DNA from: Streptomyces poonensis | GTDB taxonomy: Bacteria > Actinomycetota > Actinomycetes > Streptomycetales > Streptomycetaceae | Assembly (NCBI RefSeq): GCF_014650915.1 | Contig: NZ_BMVW01000001.1 | Coordinates: 1,254,093-1,318,092, forward strand | DNA: 64,000 nucleotides | Direction: 5' to 3' | Part shown: piece after piece, positions 36,628 through 45,354 of the stretch | Layout of the letters: each line of letters starts with the position of its first letter | Position numbering within the stretch: position 1 is the first letter of the stretch | Notes under the pieces: generated by a model | The model's database searches: none | What the model saw: the letters and a program-made list of their open reading frames with translations, nothing else | What the model was told of the DNA's origin: nothing | Program-made: the position numbers and the translations under genes

Positions 36628-37296
36628 GTGTTCATCGTGGAAGAGACCATCGCGGGCCCCGATACTGCCCAGATTCCGATGCAGCGCGGCGAATCGCTTG
36701 TGGAAGCCGCCGCACGTTACGCCGAAGAACGCCACTGGGACGTGTTCCCCGGGACCTGGCTGGAAGCCGTCGACGGGGTGCAGCGGTGCTCCTGCGATCA
36801 GCCGGCCTGCGCCACCCCCGGCGCGCACCCCGCGCGCGAGGACTGGGCGGCCCAGGCGACGGGCAGCGCGACCGTCGCGCGCCGGATGTGGTCCGAGCAG
36901 CCGGCCGCGTCCATCCTGCTGCCGACCGGACACGCCTTCGACGCGCTCGACGTCCCCGAGACCGCCGGGCTCCTCGCGCTGGCCCGGATGGAGCGGATGG
37001 ATCTCACGCTCGGCCCGGTGACCTGGACACCGGACCGGCGTATGCAGTTCTTCGTGTTGCCCGGCGCCTCGGCGAAGGTCCCCGATCTCGTACGGAAGCT
37101 GGGCTGGTCCCCGCTGTCCCTCGACCTGACCGCGCTCGGCGAGGGCGCGTACGTGGCGGCACCGCCGACGCGGTACGGGTCCCGGGGTCCCGTGCAGTGG
37201 GCGCGCCGCCCCACCGCGGCGAACCGCTGGCTGCCGGACGCGGAGGAGATCATCTCCCCGCTGGCGTACGCCTGCGGGCGGGACGGACGGCGCTGA
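36628..37296 (+). CDS. Prim-pol N-terminal-domain protein
   Basis: The 222-residue protein matches the N-terminal bifunctional DNA primase/polymerase domain seen alone in many Streptomyces chromosomes: AARYAEERHWDVFPGTWLEAVDGVQRCSCDQPACATPGAHP with a Cys-rich zinc-like cluster (CSC, C, H), then AASILLPTGHAFDALDVPE. The helicase part of plasmid or phage replication proteins is absent, and the catalytic acidic pair is not obvious. The start is uncertain: GTG 36628 or GTG 36637, neither with a strong ribosome binding site. Confidence 0.72.
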   Translation: MFIVEETIAGPDTAQIPMQRGESLVEAAARYAEERHWDVFPGTWLEAVDGVQRCSCDQPACATPGAHPAREDWAAQATGSATVARRMWSEQPAASILLPTGHAFDALDVPETAGLLALARMERMDLTLGPVTWTPDRRMQFFVLPGASAKVPDLVRKLGWSPLSLDLTALGEGAYVAAPPTRYGSRGPVQWARRPTAANRWLPDAEEIISPLAYACGRDGRR

Positions 37297-37393
37297 CCGC
37301 CCGGCCCGGCACGAGGGACGGGAGCGGCGCGTTCCGCGAGGGTCGGCAGCCGTAACACCACCGGATGCCGGCGGGCCCTCGTATCGTGATCGC

Positions 37394-38182
37394 ATGACTG
37401 AGGGTTCAGCAGGCGCGTCGGCCGTACGCGTGCGGGGCCTGTGGAAGCGGTTCGGGGATCAGGTCGCCGTCGCGGGCATCGACCTGGAGCTGCCCGCGGG
37501 CCGCTTCATCGGCCTGGTCGGGCCGAACGGGGCGGGCAAGACGACCACCCTGTCGATGCTCACCGGTCTGCTCCGCCCCGACCAGGGCACGGTCGAGGTC
37601 GTGGGGCACGACGTATGGCGGGACCCGGCCGAGGTCAAGGCCCGCATCGGTGTCCTCCCCGAAGGACTCAGACTCTTCGAACGGCTCTCCGGGTGGGAAC
37701 TCCTCACCTACACGGGCAGGTTGCGCGGCCTGCCCGGGACCGAGGTCGACCAGCGCGCCGCCCAGCTCCTCGACGTCCTCGACCTCGCCGGTGCCCGGCA
37801 CAAGCTCGTCGTCGACTACTCGACGGGCATGCGCAAGAAGATCGGTCTCGCCGCGGCGCTCCTCCACAATCCCGAGATCCTCTTCCTGGACGAGCCGTTC
37901 GAGGGCGTCGACCCGGTCTCGGCCCAGACCATCCGCGGCGTCCTGGAGCGGTACACCGCGTCGGGCGCCACCGTCGTCTTCTCCTCCCACGTCATGGAAC
38001 TGGTCGAGTCGCTGTGCGACTGGGTGGCCGTCATGGCCGCGGGCCGCATCCGCGCGCACGGCCCGCTCGCGGAGGTACGGGGCGACGCGCCCTCGCTCCA
38101 GCGGGCGTTCCTGGAACTGGTGGGGGCGGGCGGCCGGGACGCCGGTACGGATCTGGACTGGCTGGGCGGCGGCCCGCGATGA
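37394..38182 (+). CDS. ABC transporter ATP-binding protein
   Basis: The 262-residue ATPase has Walker A GPNGAGKTT near residue 46, Walker B ILFLDEP near 160 and the H-loop SSHVMELVE near 200. The signature motif reads YSTGMRKK in place of LSGGQ, as in the ABC-2-type exporter branch (NatA/CcmA-like). It overlaps the permease gene by four bases (ATGA), forming a two-gene exporter. The substrate is unknown. Confidence 0.93.
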   Translation: MTEGSAGASAVRVRGLWKRFGDQVAVAGIDLELPAGRFIGLVGPNGAGKTTTLSMLTGLLRPDQGTVEVVGHDVWRDPAEVKARIGVLPEGLRLFERLSGWELLTYTGRLRGLPGTEVDQRAAQLLDVLDLAGARHKLVVDYSTGMRKKIGLAAALLHNPEILFLDEPFEGVDPVSAQTIRGVLERYTASGATVVFSSHVMELVESLCDWVAVMAAGRIRAHGPLAEVRGDAPSLQRAFLELVGAGGRDAGTDLDWLGGGPR

Positions 38183-39813
38183 GGACGGCCACTCCCGCGC
38201 GCGAGCGGCCGGGGAGGGCCCCGGTGCGCTCGATGACACCCGTCTTCGTACGGCTCAAGCTGTCCCTGCTGCGCAACGGGCTGCGGCAGTCGGCCGGGCG
38301 GCGCGCCGCGTACGCCGCCTCCGTCGCCCTCGTGCTGCTGTTCGCCGCCCTGCTGCTGCTCGGCCTGGTCGCGCTGCGCGGCCACGCGCACGCCGCCTCG
38401 GTCACCGTGCTGCTGACGGCCTTGCTGGCCCTCGGCTGGGCCGTGATGCCGCTGTTCTTCCCGAGCGGCGACGAGACTCTGGACCCGACCCGCCTGGTGA
38501 TGCTGCCGTTGCGCCCGCGCCCTCTGGTGCGGGCGCTGCTGGTGGCGTCCCTGGTGGGCGCGGGGCCGCTGTTCACGCTGTGCCTGCTGGTCGGTTCGTC
38601 GATCGCGGTGGCGCGCGGGGCGGCCGCGTACGCCGTGTCCGTGGTCGCCGTTCCGCTGGGGCTGCTGGTGTGCGTGGCGCTCGCGCGGGCCGTGGCCGCC
38701 GCCAACATCCGCCTGCTGAGCAGCCGTAAGGGCCGCGACCTCGCCGTGCTCAGCGGTCTGGTGATCGCGATCGGTGCCCAGATCGTCAACTTCGGGGCAC
38801 AGCGGCTCGGTTCGGCCGGGCTCGGCCGGCTCGACCCGGTGACGGACGTCCTGGGCTGGGTGCCGCCCGCATCGGTGATCGCCGGGGTGGACGCGGTGAG
38901 CGAGGGGGCGTACGCCGGTGGCGCGGCCCGGCTCGCCCTGAGTGCCTTGGCCCTGGCGGGGCTGCTGGCCCTGTGGTCGCGCAGTCTGACCCGGCTGATG
39001 ACCTCGCCGGACGGCTCGACCCTGCCGTCCGCGGAGCGGGGCGCGCGGGACCGGTCGCGCTCGGCGGGGCTCGGCCGCCTCCTCCCCCACGGCCGTACCG
39101 GCACCATCATGGAGCGCAGCCTGCGGTACGTGTGGCGCGACCCGAAGACCAAGGCGGCGTGGGTGACCTCGCTGGCGATCGGCCTGATCGTGCCGGTCTT
39201 CAACGCCCTGCAGGGCACCGGCTCGATCTACTTCGCGTGCTTCGCCGCCGGGATGCTGGGGATCCAGATGTACAACCAGTTCGGGCAGGACACCTCGGCC
39301 TTCTGGATGGTCGCGCTGACCATCTCCTCGCCCCGGGACGCATACGTGGAGCTGCGCGGGCGGGCGCTCGCCCTGCTGGTGATCACGCTGCCGTACGCGA
39401 CGTTCGTGACCGTCCTGACCACCGCGCTGCTCGGCGACTGGGCCGCGCTGCCGGAGGCGCTGGGCCTGTCCTTCGCGCTGCTCGGCGCGATGCTGGGCAC
39501 CGGCGCCTGGTCCTCGGCCCGTTTTCCGTACTCCATCCCGCAGGAGGGCTACAAGAACGTCGCCCCCGGTCAGGCGGGCCTCGCCTGGATCTCGATCTTC
39601 GGCGGCATGGTGGCGGCCGCCCTGCTGTGCCTGCCCGTCATCGCCCTGGTCATCTGGCTGCATGTGTCGCCGGGCGGCGGTGACTGGACCTGGCTGCTGC
39701 TGCCGCTGGGCAGCGCGTACGGGGCGGCCGTCGGGGTGCTCGGGCTGCGGCTGGCCGCTCCGCGGACGTCCGCGCGGCTGCCGGAGATACTGGCGGCGGT
39801 CAGCAAGGGCTGA
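38179..39813 (+). CDS. ABC-2-type exporter permease
   Basis: The 544-residue membrane protein has about twelve hydrophobic segments, e.g. AAYAASVALVLLFAALLLLGLVAL, ASVTVLLTALLALGWAVMPLFF and TSLAIGLIVPVFNALQGTG. A cytoplasmic loop near residue 290-315 (MTSPDGSTLPSAERGARDRSRS) splits it into halves. It is translationally coupled to the ATPase gene. The start ATG overlaps the upstream stop. Confidence 0.88.
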   Translation: MRTATPARERPGRAPVRSMTPVFVRLKLSLLRNGLRQSAGRRAAYAASVALVLLFAALLLLGLVALRGHAHAASVTVLLTALLALGWAVMPLFFPSGDETLDPTRLVMLPLRPRPLVRALLVASLVGAGPLFTLCLLVGSSIAVARGAAAYAVSVVAVPLGLLVCVALARAVAAANIRLLSSRKGRDLAVLSGLVIAIGAQIVNFGAQRLGSAGLGRLDPVTDVLGWVPPASVIAGVDAVSEGAYAGGAARLALSALALAGLLALWSRSLTRLMTSPDGSTLPSAERGARDRSRSAGLGRLLPHGRTGTIMERSLRYVWRDPKTKAAWVTSLAIGLIVPVFNALQGTGSIYFACFAAGMLGIQMYNQFGQDTSAFWMVALTISSPRDAYVELRGRALALLVITLPYATFVTVLTTALLGDWAALPEALGLSFALLGAMLGTGAWSSARFPYSIPQEGYKNVAPGQAGLAWISIFGGMVAAALLCLPVIALVIWLHVSPGGGDWTWLLLPLGSAYGAAVGVLGLRLAAPRTSARLPEILAAVSKG

Positions 39814-39966
39814 GGAGCGCCGGCAAGGGGCTGGGAGGAGGTCGGCCCAAGGGGTGAGGGGGGCGACCAGGGCCGCAGGGGAGTCTGACGGTGTCCGGGG
39901 CGGGGCACAGCGCGGTGAGGGCGCCGTGCTCGAGCCGGCGATCCCGGTCTCCGCGGACGCACCGTG

Positions 39967-40950
39967 CTATTCCTGCGGTTCTTCCTGCGAGTCGTCCAGG
40001 CCCCAGGGGTCGCGGAGGCTGTCCAGGAACGGTTCGATGGCCGTGCGCCAGGCCTCCGGCTGGTCGTAGTGGACGAGGTGGCCGGCCTCGGCGACCTCCG
40101 CGTACTCCCCGCGGGGCAGGACGCGGACCATCTCCTGGGACTCGGCGCGGCCCAGCTCGCCGTCGAGGCCGCGCACGACGAGCGTCGGGCAGCGGACCTG
40201 GGCGAGTTCCTCCCAGTGGGCGTCGTACACCCATGCCTGGCGGGACCTGAGCATCAGCTCGGGGGCGAAGACGGGGCGCCAGCCGTCCGGGCACTCGTGC
40301 ATGACCTCGGCGTAGAACTCACCGCGGGCGGGATTGCGGCGCTCCACCCAGGGGTCGTCCTCGCCGAACCACTTGCGGACGTCGGCCAGTGTGGCGAAGG
40401 GCAGGGGCCAGGCGCTGAACCAGCTCTCCCACTCGCGCTGCGAGGCAGCGCCCAGCGCGGAGGCCCGCATGTCACAGATGATCAGCCCGCGCACCAGTTC
40501 CGGATGCTTCGCGGCGAGCTGCCAGGCGGTCAGCGCGCCCATGGCGTGGCCGATGACGATGGCCGGGGCGAGGCCGAGCTGTTCGAGGGCCGCCGCGGCG
40601 TCGTCGACGTACGCCTCGCGCGTGTACTCGCCGTCCACCGGCTTGGCGCTCTGGCCGTGACCGCGCTGGTCGAGCGCGACGGCGCGGTGCCGCTCGGAGA
40701 GCCAGCGGGCGGTGGACGCCCAGTGCGAGGCACGGCCCATCAGGCCATGCAGTAACAGCACGCCCGGCGCCCGCGCCGTCCCGCCGGCGCCGGTCCCTGA
40801 CTCTCCCGGCGTACCGATCCCGTCGGGGTCGTCCCGGCCGCCCGTCCCCGGCAGATCCACCCCCGGCGGATCCGCCTTGGGAGGGTCGGCGAACTCCCAG
40901 GCAGCGAGACGCAGACCGCCCGCTCCCGTCACGTCGATGCGCCGCACCAT
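39967..40950 (-). CDS. Alpha/beta-hydrolase-fold protein lacking the nucleophile
   Basis: The 327-residue protein has the alpha/beta-hydrolase fold: oxyanion-region LLLHGLMGRASHW near residue 72, ALDQRGHGQSAKP near 100, nucleophile elbow near 136, and late acid and base candidates TLVVRGLDGELG and EAGHLVHYDQPEAW. The elbow reads GHAMG: the catalytic Ser/Asp/Cys position is Ala (GCC at 40543-40545). It may therefore be non-hydrolytic or use another mechanism. A Gly/Pro/Asp-rich insertion (residues ~25-65) precedes the core. The ATG at 40950 is preceded by GGGGGTGCC. Confidence 0.83.
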   Translation of the reverse strand: MVRRIDVTGAGGLRLAAWEFADPPKADPPGVDLPGTGGRDDPDGIGTPGESGTGAGGTARAPGVLLLHGLMGRASHWASTARWLSERHRAVALDQRGHGQSAKPVDGEYTREAYVDDAAAALEQLGLAPAIVIGHAMGALTAWQLAAKHPELVRGLIICDMRASALGAASQREWESWFSAWPLPFATLADVRKWFGEDDPWVERRNPARGEFYAEVMHECPDGWRPVFAPELMLRSRQAWVYDAHWEELAQVRCPTLVVRGLDGELGRAESQEMVRVLPRGEYAEVAEAGHLVHYDQPEAWRTAIEPFLDSLRDPWGLDDSQEEPQE

Positions 40951-41762
40951 TGGCACCCCCAGGCTCCGCTCGGACCGCACGCTCCCGCTCGAGCCGGCCG
41001 GTCCGGTCTTCCTCACCGCTGTCGCTCTGCTGCTCCTGCTTGATGTCTTGCTGTGCGCGCCGCCCGTTCCCGTGCCGGCGGACGCCCGGTGATACACGGC
41101 GCGCTCCCCGTGCTGTGCGTGACGTGCGCACCCCCCGGCGCCCGCCTCCCGCTCCGGCGACCGCGCCGACCGCGCACGCAGAGTGCCCTCACCCAGGCAC
41201 CCCTACGCTATCGAATGGATATTCGAAAGTGGTGTTCCTGGCGGCAACACCCCTCATTCGAGTGACCCCTCTCAAGGATTGCCCGCCGCCGCCGAGGGGA
41301 GATCTTCAGCGGGGGGCGGACCGCTCGGGGAAAACGGTCCGAGGGGAATGACCCTGAGAGCTCGGGGCTCCGGGTCAGCACAGGGGAGGACAGGCCCCGG
41401 CGCCGCAGGGCGCCGGGGCCCTTCCACGTCTGCGCGGCACATCATCCCGCCCCCTCTCCGGCCACCGGGACACCGCTGCCGCGGGCGGCCAAGAGTCCTC
41501 GGTCATATGCCTCATGCGCAAGCCTCGCATGCGAACGCCCGGAGCGCTGCGATTCGGCGTACTGAATCTTGGGTCAGATCCGGCCGCCGACGCGTCACAA
41601 CTGCCGCTGCGGCCGCAGCAGTTACCTGCGCCCGGGGCGACCTCGCAGGCGGCGGCCGTGACGCCCGGTCCGGGCACGGCGCCGAGGGGGTACCGGCGGG
41701 GCGGTGATCCGGTGTCTGAGCAGTGGACAGATCCATGCCCCGTGCGTTGACGGTGCGATGGG
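40951..41762. other. Long non-coding region with palindromes
   Basis: An 812-bp stretch without a convincing gene. It contains a 16-bp palindrome TCGAATggatATTCGA (41211-41226) and GGTGTT-n9-AACACC at 41232-41252. Small hairpins around 41329-41395 precede a strong terminator-like hairpin (41393-41420). Open frames here have no ribosome binding sites or recognisable families. An untranslated structured transcript ending at the hairpin is possible. Confidence 0.45.
41393..41420. terminator. Strong hairpin, probable terminator
   Basis: A perfect 12-bp stem (GGCCCCGGCGCC with GGCGCCGGGGCC) and a GCAG loop. It lies 340 bp beyond the dmdR1 stop and has no obvious plus-strand gene upstream, so which transcript it ends is unclear. 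Confidence 0.6.
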
Positions 41763-42455
41763 TCAGCGCTTGGCGACGAACACGTGGGAGGCGACCTCCG
41801 TCTCCAGCTCCGCCGCCTCGCCGCCGCTGCCCACCAGCACTCCGCCCGCCGACTCCGTCACGCTGACCACGGAACCCGGCTGCACGCCCGCCCGCCGCAG
41901 CGTGTACATCAGCTGCGCGTCCGTCTGGATCGGCTCGCCGATGCGCCGCACCACGACCGTCTTGCCCTCCAGGCCCGGGTCGAGATCGGCCAGCGACACC
42001 ATGCCCTCGTCCAGGAACGGGTCCGCGCTCCCCTTCTCGCCCAGCTCCTCCAGGCCCGGGATCGGGTTCCCGTACGGCGACTCGGTCGGGTGGCGCAGCA
42101 GCTCCAGCACCCTGCGCTCCACGGCCTCGCTCATCACGTGCTCCCAGCGGCAGGCCTCCGCGTGCACCTGCTCCCACTCCAGGCCGATCACGTCGACGAG
42201 CAGGCACTCGGCGAGGCGGTGCTTGCGCATCACGCGCGTGGCCAGCCTGCGCCCCTCCTCCGTGAGCTCCAGGTGGCGGTCCGGGGCGACCGACACCAGA
42301 CCGTCGCGCTCCATGCGCGCGACCGTCTGGCTGACCGTCGGACCGCTCTGGTCGAGCCGTTCGGCGATCCGGGCGCGCATCGGGACCACACCTTCCTCCT
42401 CCAGTTCGAGGATGGTGCGGAGATACATCTCCGTCGTGTCGATCAGTCCGGACAT
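41763..42455 (-). CDS. dmdR1: DtxR-family iron regulator DmdR1
   Basis: The 230-residue protein matches DtxR/IdeR/DmdR1. It has an N-terminal HTH (LRTILELEEEGVVPMRARIAERLDQSGPTVSQTVARMERDGLVSV), a metal-binding and dimer domain with HRLAECLLVDVIGLEWEQVHAEACRWEHVMS (the C-x2-E-H ligand set near residue 102), and a C-terminal SH3-like domain (GKTVVVRRIGEP ... VSVTESAGGVLVG). With ferrous iron it represses siderophore genes. The length equals that of S. coelicolor DmdR1 as I recall it, where an antiparallel gene (adm) overlaps. The ATG at 42455 begins the usual SGLIDTTEMYLRTI. Confidence 0.93.
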   Translation of the reverse strand: MSGLIDTTEMYLRTILELEEEGVVPMRARIAERLDQSGPTVSQTVARMERDGLVSVAPDRHLELTEEGRRLATRVMRKHRLAECLLVDVIGLEWEQVHAEACRWEHVMSEAVERRVLELLRHPTESPYGNPIPGLEELGEKGSADPFLDEGMVSLADLDPGLEGKTVVVRRIGEPIQTDAQLMYTLRRAGVQPGSVVSVTESAGGVLVGSGGEAAELETEVASHVFVAKR

Positions 42456-42731
42456 ACGTGCCCCTCGATGAGATTGCCGAGGGCTCGACGGCTCCCCGGC
42501 GTGTGCGCTGGCCCTGCATTCAATTCTGCCGGATACCACTGACAACCGTGCCGCGCCGTGGGGAGCACGGGGTCACCGACCGAAGTCACGCCGCCGGCAC
42601 GGTCACCGCCGCGGCCGGGCTCCGAGCCGTGGCCGCCGTGGTCACGGTGCCGGTCACGGGATCGCCGTATCGCGTCCGAGCCCATCCGACCGTACACCTG
42701 TACGGGATGGGTCCGCGCCAATCTGCGCGGC

Positions 42732-42788
42732 CGTACGGTGCGGGCCCGTTGCTCGTACGGTGCGGGATCCACCGTCGTACGGGGCAGG
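42732..42788. repeat. Three direct repeats with 22-bp period
   Basis: CGTACGGTGCGGG occurs at 42732-42744 and 42754-42766, and with two mismatches at 42776-42788. The period is exactly 22 bp, two helical turns. Just upstream (42681-42711) is an imperfect inverted repeat with CCCATCC and GGATGGG arms. The position between dmdR1 and the SIS gene suggests an operator array. Confidence 0.6.
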
Positions 42789-42847
42789 ATCGCGCCCCGC
42801 TCCGGCCGTGCCCGCGCGCGCGTCGTGCCGCCGCCGATCCGGACGTA

Positions 42848-42876
42848 TTGACAGCGCACTGGTCCAGACCGCAACG
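42848..42876 (+). promoter_or_regulatory. SIS gene promoter with DasR-like operator
   Basis: A consensus -35 TTGACA (42848-42853) is followed by ACTGGTCCAGACC (42858-42870), which fits the DasR-responsive element (ACTGGTCTAGACC core) with one central mismatch. The -10 would fall near 42871-42876 (GCAACG, weak). Placement between -35 and -10 suits repression by DasR, the GlcNAc-responsive GntR regulator. Confidence 0.65.
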
Positions 42877-42903
42877 TGATCCGCGACACGACGGGACGCA
42901 CCG

Positions 42904-43686
42904 ATGTCGGAAGGACCCATCCGGATGGGCGACAGCACGCTGGCGGAGCAGTTCTTCGACGCGGCGGCGGAGCTGCTGCGGCGGGTGCGCGACGAGGAGG
43001 CGGAGTCCGTCGCGGCGGCCGGCACCCTGATCGCCGACACCGTGGCCGACGGCGGCCGGCTCTTCGCCTTCGGCGCCGGCCACTCCTCGCTGGCGGCCCA
43101 GGACGTCGTCTACCGCGCGGGCGGCCTCGCCCTGATGAACCTCCTCGCGGTCCCGGGCGTGGTCGGCGTCGACGTGGTCCCCGCGACGCTCGGCTCCGCG
43201 CTGGAGCGGGTCGACGGGCTGGCGAGCGCCGTCCTGGACACCAGCCCGGTGCGCGCCGGCGACCTCCTCGTGGTCATCTCCCTGTCGGGCCGCAATCCCC
43301 TCCCTGTCGAGATGGCGCTGAACGCCCGCGCGCTGGGCGTGAAGGTCATCGGCGTGACCTCGGTGGCGTACGCCGCGCGGACGACGTCACGGCACGGGTC
43401 CGGGACCTTCCTCAAGGACCACTGCGACCTCGTCCTGGACTCCAAGATCGCCCCGGGGGACGCGGAGCTCACCGCCGACGGTGTGGCGGCTCCCTTCGCC
43501 CCCGCCTCCACCGTCGTCACGACCGCCCTTCTCCAGGCGGTCATGGCCACGGCGGCGGGCTCCCTCGCCGACCGCGGCATCGAGCCCCCGCTCCTGCGCT
43601 CCGGCAACGTGGACGGCGGGCACGACTGGAACGCGCGCGTGCTGCGCGAGTACGGGGACCGGATCTTCTACCGGCACGGGCGCTGA
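42904..43686 (+). CDS. SIS-domain phosphosugar-binding protein
   Basis: The 260-residue protein has a SIS domain: DTVADGGRLFAFGAGHSSLAAQDVVYRAGG near residue 47 and DLLVVISLSGRNPLPVEMALNARALGVKVIGVTS near 120 (S-x-S-G phosphosugar loop ISLSGRN). It is close to the UPF0309/DUF2529-type sugar isomerase-like proteins. A GlcNAc-6-P or related ligand would fit the DasR-like operator upstream. The ATG at 42904 was chosen; ATG 42925 is an alternative. Confidence 0.88.
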   Translation: MSEGPIRMGDSTLAEQFFDAAAELLRRVRDEEAESVAAAGTLIADTVADGGRLFAFGAGHSSLAAQDVVYRAGGLALMNLLAVPGVVGVDVVPATLGSALERVDGLASAVLDTSPVRAGDLLVVISLSGRNPLPVEMALNARALGVKVIGVTSVAYAARTTSRHGSGTFLKDHCDLVLDSKIAPGDAELTADGVAAPFAPASTVVTTALLQAVMATAAGSLADRGIEPPLLRSGNVDGGHDWNARVLREYGDRIFYRHGR

Positions 43687-43869
43687 GCACCCCGCCAGGG
43701 GTCCGCACAAGGTTCGTGAGGCCGAAATCCTGCGGACAACCGGCGTACAACGATTTCCTTCAATCTTGCGGGAACCCGCTGTGGGCTGAGTCACGTTCAA
43801 GTTGAATGATTGCGAAGGAGCGAACCGCCGCCGCGCCGAACGTGCGGACACAGCCTGCAGGGGGTTCAG

Positions 43870-45258
43870 GTGAGTGCTTCCCGGCGTAGTGGGGCCACGG
43901 ACGAACTCGGGCCGGAAGAGCCCGAGCGCGACGGGTCCGATCTGCTGGCCGCGCTGCTCGACGGCATGGACGCCGCGTTGTGCGCCTTCGACGCCCACGG
44001 CACGGTCACCCACTGGAACCGCGAGGCCGAACGCATCCTCGGCTGGTCCGCCGCCGAGGCGGTCGGCCGCCAGGGCTTCGCGGGCTGGGCCGTACGGACC
44101 GCGGACGCCGCGGAGGTCGAGGCGCGGCTGATGTCCGCCATGCACGCGCCCGGGCGCCAGGTCCACGAGTTCGCGCTGCTCACCAAGGAGGGCGGACGCG
44201 TCCTCGTCCGCACCCAGTCCGCGGCCGTACGGGGACCGGACGGCAAGCCCGCCGGTGTCTACTGCGCCTTCAGCGAGGTGCACGCGCAGATCGACCTGGA
44301 GCGGTCGATCGCCCTCAGCGAGGCGCTGTTCGAGGACGCGAGCTGGGGCGTCGTCCTCGTCGACGCCGATCTGCGGCCCGCCGTCGTCAACGCCCACGCG
44401 GCGAGCGCGTTCGGCATCGGGCGCACGGCCGTCCTCGGGCGCCCGCTGGGTGAACTGCTCACCCAGGGCGTGGAGGAGTTGGAGAGCGTCCTGACCCATG
44501 TCCTCGCCGAGGGAGCACCGCCCGCCCCCGCCGAGTTGTGGGTGGGGGTCCGCGCCCCCGAGGGCGAGCGGCGGCGCTGCTGGCGCAGCGGCTTCCTGCG
44601 CCTCGCCTCACCGCTCGCGGAGGAGCCCGTCCCCCTCGGCGTCGGCTGGCTCTTCCAGGACGTCACCGAGGCCCGGCAGACCGAGCAGGAGGCGTCCCAG
44701 CTCCGCTTCCGCACCAACCAGCTGCACCGGGCCGCCCGCGCCGCCGCCGAGTGCGAGGACCCCGTGGAGGCCGTCACCGTCCATCTCGACTACGCCCTCG
44801 CGGGCTTCGCCGACCATGCGCTGATCGACCGCGTGGTGGGGCGCGATCCCGCGGCGGGCGACGACGTCCCCGTACGGCTCGTGCGCGTCGCCGCCACACC
44901 CACCGGCGCCCCCGGTCCGAGCCGGCTCACCGGCCATGCCGGCGTTCCGGTCCGTTACGCCGAGGGCCACCCCGCCCTCCAGTGCGTCGAGCGCGCCGGG
45001 TCCGTACGGGCCGACGCGGCCGGGGCCGGCCCGGAGGCCGACCGCGAGTGGGCCGCCGCCCGCCAGTGGCCCGCGGACACGGTGCACGCGCTGTGCGCGG
45101 TGCTGCGCAGCCGGGGCCGTGCCCTCGGCGTGGTGACGTTCCTCCGTGCCGCGGGCCGCACCCGGTTCGAGCGCGCCGACGCCGTGTACGCGGAGGATGT
45201 CGCGACCCGCATCGCGGGGGCACTGGATCTGGCGATGCTGCTCGGAAAATTCGGTTGA
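43870..45258 (+). CDS. PAS/GAF-domain sensory protein
   Basis: The 462-residue protein has two PAS-like domains: residues ~30-145 (LLAALLDGMDAALCAFDAHGTVTHWNREAERILGWSAAEAVG) and ~155-280 (ALFEDASWGVVLVDADLRPAVVNAHAASAFGIGR). A C-terminal GAF-like domain spans ~295-460. There is no output domain such as PP2C, kinase or HTH, although similar PAS-GAF modules precede PP2C phosphatases in Streptomyces. It starts at GTG 43870 after GGGGGTTCAG; the frame is open to 43810. Confidence 0.78.
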   Translation: MSASRRSGATDELGPEEPERDGSDLLAALLDGMDAALCAFDAHGTVTHWNREAERILGWSAAEAVGRQGFAGWAVRTADAAEVEARLMSAMHAPGRQVHEFALLTKEGGRVLVRTQSAAVRGPDGKPAGVYCAFSEVHAQIDLERSIALSEALFEDASWGVVLVDADLRPAVVNAHAASAFGIGRTAVLGRPLGELLTQGVEELESVLTHVLAEGAPPAPAELWVGVRAPEGERRRCWRSGFLRLASPLAEEPVPLGVGWLFQDVTEARQTEQEASQLRFRTNQLHRAARAAAECEDPVEAVTVHLDYALAGFADHALIDRVVGRDPAAGDDVPVRLVRVAATPTGAPGPSRLTGHAGVPVRYAEGHPALQCVERAGSVRADAAGAGPEADREWAAARQWPADTVHALCAVLRSRGRALGVVTFLRAAGRTRFERADAVYAEDVATRIAGALDLAMLLGKFG

Positions 45259-45315
45259 GCGGCGCGGGGATCCTTCTTAAGGTGTCGCGTACACAGAAGG
45301 GAGGTGATCGGGTAA

Positions 45316-45354
45316 ATGAGTGAAACCCGGACGCGTGAGGTGGCTGCGGGCTAG
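45316..45354 (+). CDS. 12-codon ORF behind a near-perfect Shine-Dalgarno
   Basis: ATGAGTGAA ... TAG encodes MSETRTREVAAG. Six bases upstream lies GGAGGTGATC (45300-45309), complementary to ten bases of the 16S rRNA 3' end, stronger than almost any ribosome binding site in this window. The peptide could be a leader peptide or small protein. The same frame stays open for ~60 codons after the TAG. It lies between the PAS/GAF gene and convergent citrate synthase. Confidence 0.4.
   Translation: MSETRTREVAAG

Noticed and set aside
36621..36637. Leaderless transcript for the prim-pol gene
   Set aside because: TAGAGT is close to the GTG, but no -35 can be seen and the start codon itself is ambiguous.
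41211..41226. TCGAATggatATTCGA as a LexA (SOS) box
   Set aside because: The core GAAC-N4-GTTC is replaced by GAAT-N4-ATTC on both sides, and no SOS gene follows.
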